From positions 1 through 5,740 of the forward strand of contig JACQCW010000046.1 of the NCBI GenBank assembly GCA_016201425.1: a DNA stretch of 5,740 nucleotides, read 5' to 3'. Source of the DNA: Candidatus Vogelbacteria bacterium. Its GTDB lineage: Bacteria; Patescibacteria; Paceibacteria; UBA9973; UBA12445. Of the stretch, positions 1 to 4,827 are shown piece after piece. Position numbers and translations under genes: made by a program. Under the pieces are notes generated by a model. It made no database searches, was not told the DNA's origin, and saw only the letters and a program-made list of their open reading frames with translations. Position 1 is the first letter of the stretch. Each line of letters begins with the position of its first letter.

Positions 1-1181
1 ATGTTAAGCATTTGGAAGATTTGTCGAGGAAACACCACGAAGAGCTAAAGGAGTTGGGGAAAAAAATATGGGATTATGCTGGCACGGAGTTTAATATAAA
101 TTCTCCAAAACAACTTGGCGAGGTTTTGTTCGATAAAATGGGTTTAACTGCAAAGGGCCTAAGGAAAACTGCCGGCGGCGCACGATCGACCAAAGAATCC
201 GAACTTCTTAAACTTAAGGATTCTCACCCGATAATAGAAGAACTTCTAAAATATCGAGAGATTCAAAAACTTTTGTCGACATATATTGATCCATTGCCAA
301 CCCAGGTCGACAAAAATAGTCGGCTTCACACTTCGCTTGACCAAATGGGCACTACGACGGGACGGCTATCCTCCAATAGTCCCAACCTTCAAAATATTCC
401 CGCATCAGGTGATATCGCCAAAGAGATACGGCGGGCTTTTAAGGCGACATCAGGATATAAGCTTGCCGCTTTTGATTACTCACAGATCGAAATGAGAGTT
501 CTCGCGTGGTTGTCTGGGGACAGGGATCTTATCGATATCTTTAAAAAAGGTCGGGACATTCACTCTGCGGTGGCGTCAAAAGTTTTTGGTGTGACCGAAT
601 CCGAGGTGACAAAAGAGATGAGACGTAGGGCAAAAGTTATAAATTTCGGCATTGTGTATGGAATGGGTGTAACTAGTTTAAAAAAGAACTTGGGTTCGAC
701 GATGGAAGAGGCCCAAACTTTCTACAATAATTTTTTCGAACAATTTCCGAAAATTCAGAATTATTTTGATAAGGTTAAAAACGAGGCGAGGACTAAAGGA
801 TATACGACGACTGCTTATGGCAGACGCAGGCACTTCCCAATGATCAACTCAAGTCTTCCTTTTGTTCGTTCTGAATCAGAACGAATGGCGGTGAATGCGC
901 CCATACAAGGAACGGCTACGGCAGATATTATAAAACTAGCGATGAAGCAGGTTGAGGAACGGCTAGTAAGAGCCGGGCTGAATGACAACGCGAGACTATT
1001 ACTTCAGGTTCATGACGAACTTCTATATGAAATCAAAGATGATAATCAAGTTGACCAGGTTGTGAGTCTGATCAAACACACCATGGAAGCTGTGGATAAA
1101 TTACCGGTGCCTCTTGTTGTGAATGCCTCTATTGGAGACAATTGGGGAGATTTGGTTGTCTATAATATTGATGGGAAATGA
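1..1181 (+). CDS. polA: DNA polymerase I, C-terminal polymerase domain (5' end outside window)
   Basis: This is the C-terminal palm, fingers and thumb part of a family A DNA polymerase, which fills gaps in repair and replaces Okazaki primers. The frame is open back to base 3 (the residues before the first TTG continue the family's thumb helix), so the gene is cut by the window edge; any 5'-nuclease or proofreading domain lies outside. Visible motifs: TGRLSSNSPNLQNIP near 350-395; motif A DYSQIE with the catalytic Asp at 474-476; the O helix with Arg 621, Lys 633, Phe 645 and Tyr 657, matching E. coli R754, K758, F762 and Y766; the TAYGRRR stretch near 805-830; and motif C QVHDE with His 1011 and catalytic Asp 1014. 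All catalytic residues are present, so the enzyme should be active. Phe at the 762 position predicts discrimination against dideoxynucleotides. One extra residue sits in the QGTATAD stretch (906-926). The stop overlaps the holA start as ATGA. Confidence 0.97.
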   Translation, partial: VKHLEDLSRKHHEELKELGKKIWDYAGTEFNINSPKQLGEVLFDKMGLTAKGLRKTAGGARSTKESELLKLKDSHPIIEELLKYREIQKLLSTYIDPLPTQVDKNSRLHTSLDQMGTTTGRLSSNSPNLQNIPASGDIAKEIRRAFKATSGYKLAAFDYSQIEMRVLAWLSGDRDLIDIFKKGRDIHSAVASKVFGVTESEVTKEMRRRAKVINFGIVYGMGVTSLKKNLGSTMEEAQTFYNNFFEQFPKIQNYFDKVKNEARTKGYTTTAYGRRRHFPMINSSLPFVRSESERMAVNAPIQGTATADIIKLAMKQVEERLVRAGLNDNARLLLQVHDELLYEIKDDNQVDQVVSLIKHTMEAVDKLPVPLVVNASIGDNWGDLVVYNIDGK

Positions 1182-1951
1182 TACATCTAACTTTTGGTAG
1201 CGACAGAAATAAGATATTGGTTCGTTCGCAGGAGGTGGTGAGTGACTATCTTGGTGGACTGAGTGGAGCACTTTTTGTTCGTCTACATGGAGAAGAATTT
1301 GAGAAGGCAAAGTTTGAGGAATTGATTGACGGAAGATCACTTTTTTCAAAAAAAATAGTCGTTTTGTGTGATGGATTACTCGCAAACAAAGAAACCGTGA
1401 ATTTTGTCTTGAAAAGAGTTGACGATATTGCTGCCTCAAATAATATATTTGTATTTCGAGATGATATTTTAGACAAGAAAACGTTGGAAGTTTTTAAAAA
1501 TAAAGGAACCACAGCAGAGGAGTTTTGCGAGCGAGCGGTGACTGGCGGTGGATACGCCGGGGCGAGAGAGGTCAAACTTAAGACTGGCTATGAGACTTTT
1601 AATATTTTTAGTTTCACTGATGCGATTGGTAGAAAAGATAAAAAGACAGCCTGGGTTTTGTTTCACAAAGCGCTTCGGGCTGGTTTCCCAGTCGAAGAAT
1701 TATTTTGGAAAGTAATTTGGATTTTTAGAAATATTTTACTGGCGAGCAGTTTAAATGCTGACCAAAAAGGTGTCACCACTACTTTAAAAATTAGCCCGTT
1801 TGTTTTCAATAAGGCCAAAAGTTTTGTTGGCTGTTATCACCCGGAGCAGCTACTTAGTAAGTATAGAGATTTATTAGACATATATCATGAAACAAGACGG
1901 GGAGTAGTGGATATTGAGATGGCCACAGAACAGTTCATACTAACTCTTTAA
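1178..1951 (+). CDS. holA: DNA polymerase III delta subunit, short form
   Basis: Probable delta subunit of the clamp loader, which opens the beta sliding clamp and helps load it on primed DNA. The 257-residue product starts with IHLTFGSD, the usual first strand of the delta N-terminal domain. It has RSLF at residues 53-56, aligning with the QSLF clamp-opening wedge of E. coli delta (L73, F74). Residues 60-95 (IVVLCDG to IFVFRDD) fit the following beta strands. Residues 143-190 (FSFTDAIG, then FPVEELFWKVIW) and the end (SPFVFNKAK, RRGVVDIEMATEQFIL) fit the C-terminal collar domain. The protein is shorter than E. coli delta (343 residues), and most of the loss falls around residues 107-142, where the middle domain should be. 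The start codon overlaps the polA stop by 4 nt and no Shine-Dalgarno is visible, so translation is probably coupled to polA. The assignment is by motif order; overall similarity is low. Confidence 0.78.
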   Translation: MIHLTFGSDRNKILVRSQEVVSDYLGGLSGALFVRLHGEEFEKAKFEELIDGRSLFSKKIVVLCDGLLANKETVNFVLKRVDDIAASNNIFVFRDDILDKKTLEVFKNKGTTAEEFCERAVTGGGYAGAREVKLKTGYETFNIFSFTDAIGRKDKKTAWVLFHKALRAGFPVEELFWKVIWIFRNILLASSLNADQKGVTTTLKISPFVFNKAKSFVGCYHPEQLLSKYRDLLDIYHETRRGVVDIEMATEQFILTL

Positions 1952-1965
1952 TGGTCAAGAGGTTG

Positions 1966-1994
1966 TTGACATGGTTATCGTGGTATGCTAGTCT
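1966..1994 (+). promoter_or_regulatory. Sigma70-type promoter with extended -10
   Basis: A perfect -35 hexamer TTGACA (1966-1971) is followed by a 17-nt spacer and the -10 TAGTCT (1989-1994). The -10 matches the consensus at only three positions, but TG at 1986-1987 gives the TGn extended -10 that often compensates for a weak hexamer. The promoter lies 15 nt after the holA stop and points towards the GC-rich gene at 2178. Transcription would start near 2001, giving a 5' leader of about 177 nt. The element is predicted by eye; its position between an AT-rich operon and a compositionally different gene supports it. Confidence 0.6.
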
Positions 1995-2052
1995 GCGTGG
2001 AGCTAATTAACCAACTCTGATCTTTGTATTAGGTACACGATTATTTGATCAC

Positions 2053-2112
2053 GAGGAATTCCCAGTTAAGTTTATTTTAGGCTTATAAAGTAAGTTTAAC
2101 TGGGAATTCCTC
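2053..2112 (+). promoter_or_regulatory. 27-bp leader hairpin (inverted repeat)
   Basis: A near-perfect inverted repeat in the leader of the 2178 gene. The left arm 2053-2079 pairs with 2086-2112 around the 6-nt loop GGCTTA (2080-2085). The outer 17 pairs are all Watson-Crick. The inner ten include three wobbles (2070/2095, 2071/2094, 2075/2090), each G-U in the plus-strand RNA. No T-run follows in either direction, so it is not a normal intrinsic terminator. Each arm contains GGAATTCC. Possible roles are an RNase III site, an mRNA-stabilising 5' structure, a protein-binding element, or the remnant of a small palindromic mobile element; the sequence does not decide between them. Confidence 0.85.
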
Positions 2113-2116
2113 AAAT

Positions 2117-2136
2117 GCACAGTACAATTGCTGTGC
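2117..2136 (+). promoter_or_regulatory. Second leader hairpin
   Basis: GCACAG (2117-2122) pairs with CTGTGC (2131-2136) around an 8-nt loop, 4 nt after the 27-bp hairpin. All six pairs are Watson-Crick. It is the middle of three consecutive stem-loops before the start codon at 2178, which makes a folded regulatory or stabilising leader more likely than chance palindromes. Confidence 0.5.
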
Positions 2137-2152
2137 GGGAGCCCTACTTTTA

Positions 2153-2172
2153 GTCCCTTTGGGACGAAGGAG
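2153..2172 (+). promoter_or_regulatory. Third leader hairpin next to a strong ribosome binding site
   Basis: GTCCC (2153-2157) pairs with GGGAC (2161-2165) around a TTT loop. One base later comes AAGGAG (2167-2172), 5 nt before the ATG at 2178. This is the only clear Shine-Dalgarno in the window and it fixes the start. An alternative pairing of CCTT (2156-2159) with AAGG (2167-2170) would hide the ribosome site and cannot coexist with the hairpin. That alternative is only 4 bp, so a switch is possible but weakly supported. Confidence 0.55.
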
Positions 2173-2177
2173 TTTGC

Positions 2178-2816
2178 ATGGCGTACGATAACTCTCGTGG
2201 TAATGGAACTCAGCAGAAGCCAGTTTTTCGTTTGATGTACAATCCGGAGCGAGGCGGGAGCTTTGCCAAGGTTGAAGGGCTCGGCCTGGTTCAGATTTCG
2301 GGCTACTTTTCTTCGGTTGAATCGAACACCTGGCCCGTGACGCCGCTAAAGGGTGATTATGTAGGCAAAGAGTCCAATGTTGAGGAGGCCCTTCTTCAGC
2401 GGGTGAGTCGGGATGAGCTGGCGGAGTGCTTTGCCCTGACTGGACAGAAGGCACCTGAGCCGCGGCCTTATGTGGGAAACCAAGGCGGTAACCGCAACCA
2501 AGGAAATCATGGCGATCGGCCTCGATCCAACTACCTCTTTATGGATTCGAAGCCTTACGGTGCCACTGTTAAGGTTGAGGAGTCTGCTGACGGCAGGCTT
2601 CTGGTAAGGATTTCTCGAACCGACGCTGTTAGTTCGGCGAGTGCCTTGCCGCCAGTAAGCTTCCGTCAGGTTGATGCCCGAGTGAAGGCGGCGACTGACA
2701 AGGACCGTAGGGAGATTCCAGGACAGCAGTATTCCTATGTTCTTTTTGAACTCGCCATTGGTGACGAGGCCACCCAGGTGGCTCAGACACCAGGTGACGA
2801 AAGCAGAGTTAAGTAG
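2178..2816 (+). CDS. Uncharacterised GC-rich protein with two related halves
   Basis: I do not recognise this 212-residue protein. It starts at an ATG 5 nt after AAGGAG and has its own promoter, long structured leader and terminator, which suggests a separately and perhaps strongly expressed gene. No signal peptide or membrane segment is visible and there is a single Cys (84), so it is probably cytoplasmic. Residues 1-13 and 98-117 are rich in Gly, Asn, Gln and Arg and look like flexible, nucleic-acid-friendly linkers. They flank two compact regions (about 15-90 and 118-196). These share a pattern: Met, a Gly-containing turn, (A/V)KVE, then LV(Q/R)IS, at residues 20-41 and 122-146, suggesting a duplicated domain. 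Hand counts in 60-base blocks give 53-63% GC, against 22-35% in blocks from neighbouring genes, so foreign origin or codon selection for high expression is possible. RNA or ssDNA binding is a guess from the linkers only. Confidence 0.8.
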   Translation: MAYDNSRGNGTQQKPVFRLMYNPERGGSFAKVEGLGLVQISGYFSSVESNTWPVTPLKGDYVGKESNVEEALLQRVSRDELAECFALTGQKAPEPRPYVGNQGGNRNQGNHGDRPRSNYLFMDSKPYGATVKVEESADGRLLVRISRTDAVSSASALPPVSFRQVDARVKAATDKDRREIPGQQYSYVLFELAIGDEATQVAQTPGDESRVK

Positions 2817-2822
2817 CACAAC

Positions 2823-2887
2823 ATGGGCGTCGAAGCGAAAGCAACGGCGCCTTTTATAGTTGTAAATAGACAAAGGCCCATTTTTTT
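2823..2887 (+). terminator. Possible second, overlapping terminator fold
   Basis: ATGGGC (2823-2828) can pair with GCCCAT (2876-2881), which is followed directly by a run of six T (2882-2887). The left arm shares 2826-2828 with the inner terminator stem, so the full forms of the two cannot coexist. It may be a back-up terminator or a chance pairing, since the loop would be 47 nt if the inner stem did not form. The T-run itself is clear. Confidence 0.35.
2826..2855 (+). terminator. Intrinsic terminator of the 2178 gene
   Basis: GGCGTCG (2826-2832) pairs with CGGCGCC (2845-2851), 7 bp with one G-U. The stem continues through an AA/AA internal loop into GC-GAAA-GC, a GNRA tetraloop hairpin. TTTT follows at 2852-2855. 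It begins 10 nt after the stop codon at 2816. GC-rich stem, stable loop and T-run make a good intrinsic terminator, although the T-run is short. Confidence 0.7.
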
Positions 2888-2917
2888 GTTATTGTCTTTG
2901 ATGCAAATGGTTTTAAC

Positions 2918-2990
2918 GCGTCCATAGCTCAGTCGGTAGAGCACCTGCCTTTTAAGCAGAGGGTCGTTGGTTCGATTCCAACTGGACGCA
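2918..2990 (+). tRNA. tRNA-Lys (anticodon UUU)
   Basis: A complete 73-nt cloverleaf. The acceptor stem GCGTCCA/TGGACGC (2918-2924/2983-2989) is perfect. The D stem is GCTC/GAGC with loop AGTCGGTA. The anticodon loop CTTTTAA has TTT at 2951-2953. The T arm is GTTGG-TTCGATT-CCAAC, and A2990 is the discriminator base. The anticodon stem has four good pairs and a C-A mismatch at its top (2944/2960, positions 27/43). CCA is not encoded (the sequence continues CAT), so the CCA-adding enzyme is needed. No convincing promoter is visible just upstream; transcription may come from read-through of the terminator region. A protein gene starts 8 nt downstream. Confidence 0.97.
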
Positions 2991-2998
2991 CATTGTTT

Positions 2999-3427
2999 AT
3001 GTCTTACAAGAAAGTTCAGGTAATTATTTTTCGCAAAGTAGGGAGTGAGACAGGGATTCTTCTTTTACAAAGGATCACTGACAAGTCTTGGCAACCGGTG
3101 ACGGGTGGTGTGGAAGAAGGGGAGTCATATTTAGACGGCGCCGTCAGAGAAACCACAGAGGAAACTGGGCTAACCAAGCCGTTAAAAATAATAGAGAATA
3201 TCCACCGCTTTTCTTTTGAGAATCCGGCTGGACATAGGAGGGCGGGGCTGGTTTCCGAGGAGGTTTTTGCCTTTGAAGCACCAAAAACTTTTGAGCCGGC
3301 ATTATCTCAGGAGCACAGTAATTATGTTTGGGTAAGTCCTGTGGAAGCTTTGACTAAACTAGATTTTGATAATCAAAAAGTGGCGATGAATAAATTTATT
3401 TCGGTTTTAAGATCTAAGGTTAAATGA
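2999..3427 (+). CDS. NUDIX hydrolase, NudB-like
   Basis: A 142-residue NUDIX pyrophosphohydrolase, cleaving a nucleoside diphosphate linked to another group with Mg2+. The NUDIX box is at residues 36-58: G36, E42, R50-E51, E54-E55, G57-L58, with all metal-binding Glu positions present. Thr52 replaces the usual hydrophobic residue after RE. WQPVTGGVEEGE resembles the WQSVTGSVEEGE of E. coli NudB (dihydroneopterin triphosphate pyrophosphatase), and the later EH-x-x-Y-x-W segment and ALT-x(4)-N also fit that subfamily. The substrate remains uncertain, since no folate gene is nearby. The ATG at 2999 is preferred to a TTG at 2993, which lies only 3 nt from the tRNA end. There is no Shine-Dalgarno: the 5' neighbour is the tRNA, whose 3' processing would leave a leader of about 8 nt. 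The stop overlaps the next gene's ATG by 4 nt. Confidence 0.9.
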   Translation: MSYKKVQVIIFRKVGSETGILLLQRITDKSWQPVTGGVEEGESYLDGAVRETTEETGLTKPLKIIENIHRFSFENPAGHRRAGLVSEEVFAFEAPKTFEPALSQEHSNYVWVSPVEALTKLDFDNQKVAMNKFISVLRSKVK

Positions 3428-3897
3428 TCTCTAAAGAGGTGGTTCTTGTATTAGATAATACCAGGAGCACATATAATGTGGGCTCTATTTTTAGGACGGC
3501 TGACGGTGCCGGAGTTTCTAATATATTTTTGGTTGGCGTTACGCCCGATCCACTTGATCGTTTTGGGAGAGAGAGAAAAGATATTGCAAAGGTTGCCTTG
3601 GGTGCAGAAAAAACAATTCGGTGGGAGCATGCAGATGATATAAAAAAGCTGATTAAAAAATTGAAAAAAGATGGGTTTAAAATAGTTGCACTCGAGCAAG
3701 ACAAGGATGCTATGGATTATAAAAGTTTCAAACCTAATTTTCCGCTTGCTCTTGTATTGGGTGAGGAGGTTAAGGGGATTAGTGAGGAGACGCTAAAATT
3801 GTGCGACTCAATAATTGAGATACCAATGGCCGGGAAGAAGGAGTCATTAAACGTCTCAGTTGCTACTGGTATAGCCTTGTTTAGAATATTAGAATAA
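3424..3897 (+). CDS. TrmH/SpoU-family RNA 2'-O-methyltransferase
   Basis: A 157-residue SPOUT-class enzyme that uses S-adenosylmethionine to methylate a ribose 2'-OH in tRNA or rRNA. All three family motifs are visible: motif 1, NTRSTYNVGSIFRTADGAG (residues 12-30), with N18 and R24 matching N35 and R41 of T. thermophilus TrmH; motif 2, LVLGEEVKGI (110-119), with E114; motif 3, IPMAGKKESLNVSVATG (133-149), with S141 and N143. These form the trefoil-knot cofactor site. The protein is little more than the bare SPOUT fold: it lacks the N-terminal substrate domain of RlmB. Target choice (tRNA Gm18, position 34 or rRNA) cannot be read from this, though motif 1 is closer to TrmH/RlmB than to TrmL. 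Translation is probably coupled to the NUDIX gene through the ATGA overlap, with a weak AAGG at 3416-3419. Its stop lies 11 nt from the end of convergent mutM. Confidence 0.93.
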   Translation: MISKEVVLVLDNTRSTYNVGSIFRTADGAGVSNIFLVGVTPDPLDRFGRERKDIAKVALGAEKTIRWEHADDIKKLIKKLKKDGFKIVALEQDKDAMDYKSFKPNFPLALVLGEEVKGISEETLKLCDSIIEIPMAGKKESLNVSVATGIALFRILE

Positions 3898-3908
3898 AAT
3901 TTTTCTTA

Positions 3909-4820
3909 CTAAATCAATTTCTGGTGCTTGTCGCAAAAGTGGGCGCTGCGGGCGGCGACTTTGATACGTCCGATTGTTCCGCCGCAGTTTTTTTTCGCGC
4001 ACTGTTCCCCTGTCTTTCTGTAAACCTTATGTATGTTTTGGAATCCGCCCCGCTCTCCATGAATGTTGCGATAATCCGACATAGAGTCTCCTCCGAGCAT
4101 AATAGATTTCTGTAGAATTTCTTTCATTACCTCATACATTTTTTTGAGTTTTATCTCTGGAATGGTTGAGACCTTTTGCAATGGATGTACGCCGACCTCC
4201 CAAAGAATCTCGTCGGAGTAGATGTTACCAATACCCGCAATCAATTCTTGATTCATGAGGGCCTGTTTGATAGGCCAGGAAGGTTTTTTATTTAATTGTG
4301 AGTCGAAAATCTTAAATGTTAGTTTTTCGTCTAGAGGTTCCGGTCCTAGAGTTTTAAGCGACGGGTTAGTTGCTAATGCTTTTGTATCTAATAGTTCCAC
4401 TTTGGCAAACTTACGGGTGTCAGAAAGTGCAAGTTGGTGACCGTTAGAGAGAAATAGTATGAGGTGTAAGAATCTGTTGTAAGGATCGTTTAGGGGATGT
4501 TTATGGTCAGTGTCTTCTGGGACCCATTTCCAGCCTTCTTTGTCGCCATTTTTTGCTTTACGCCATTTGCCATACATGACATGACCCGTCATCTTCATAT
4601 GGATTAATAAAGTTTTGTCTCTAGATAAATGTACAAGAATGTTTTTGGCTCGCCTCTCTGCTTTAATAATCTTTTTGCCGGAGAGCTCTCTTTTGAAGTT
4701 TGGGAATTTATGGCTCTTGATAAGTTTTGGCCAGTCGCTCCAGACATCGGTGATAGTTAAATTTTTGGCAATCGCATTAATCCCGTTTACAGTGGTAGTT
4801 ACCTCAGGAAGTTCTGGCAT
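3909..4820 (-). CDS. mutM: Formamidopyrimidine-DNA glycosylase (Fpg/MutM)
   Basis: A base-excision repair glycosylase and AP lyase that removes 8-oxoguanine and formamidopyrimidines. The start at 4820 gives MPELPEV, placing the catalytic Pro second, as the family requires; an in-frame ATG at 4877 would bury it and lies inside arginase. Other landmarks: E3; the beta-hairpin Lys in RRAKN (K59); HMKMTG (74-79); the DNA-contacting Arg in SDTRKFA (R136); GIGNIYSDE (196-204) of the helix-two-turn-helix; and Arg291 of the zinc finger. The finger reads C274-X4-C279-X16-C296-X2-H299, where the classical form is C-X2-C-X16-C-X2-C. At 303 residues it exceeds E. coli Fpg (269), mainly through a charged, Trp-rich insertion around residues 84-115. 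It starts 7 nt after the arginase stop without a Shine-Dalgarno, so it is likely translated by coupling or reinitiation. Confidence 0.96.
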   Translation of the reverse strand: MPELPEVTTTVNGINAIAKNLTITDVWSDWPKLIKSHKFPNFKRELSGKKIIKAERRAKNILVHLSRDKTLLIHMKMTGHVMYGKWRKAKNGDKEGWKWVPEDTDHKHPLNDPYNRFLHLILFLSNGHQLALSDTRKFAKVELLDTKALATNPSLKTLGPEPLDEKLTFKIFDSQLNKKPSWPIKQALMNQELIAGIGNIYSDEILWEVGVHPLQKVSTIPEIKLKKMYEVMKEILQKSIMLGGDSMSDYRNIHGERGGFQNIHKVYRKTGEQCAKKNCGGTIGRIKVAARSAHFCDKHQKLI

Positions 4821-4827
4821 TTGAATT

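Noticed and set aside
1101..1439. Minus-strand open frame across the polA-holA junction
   Set aside because: It is antisense to two supported genes and has no recognisable motif or ribosome site.
2053..2112. Inverted repeat as an insertion sequence end, CRISPR repeat or intrinsic terminator
   Set aside because: There is no flanking target duplication, no transposase gene, no repeated unit with spacers, and no T-run on either side.
2083..2454. Minus-strand open frame covering the leader and the start of the GC-rich gene
   Set aside because: It crosses the hairpins, has no ribosome site, and its product is a low-complexity Ser/Pro-rich sequence typical of antisense frames in GC-rich genes.
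2855..2860. TATAGT as a -10 box for tRNA-Lys
   Set aside because: No acceptable -35 lies about 17 nt upstream, and the hexamer falls in the terminator tail.
2346..2873. Open frame of 175 codons on the minus strand opposite the GC-rich gene
   Set aside because: It runs antisense to a gene with a clear Shine-Dalgarno, promoter and terminator, begins inside the terminator region, and its product shows no recognisable domain.
2993..2998. TTG start for the NUDIX gene
   Set aside because: It lies 3 nt from the tRNA end and adds only two residues; the ATG at 2999 fits the family N-terminus better.
3893..3912. Bidirectional terminator between the methyltransferase and mutM
   Set aside because: Only a 4-bp AGAA/TTCT pairing around an AT-rich loop is visible, too weak to call.
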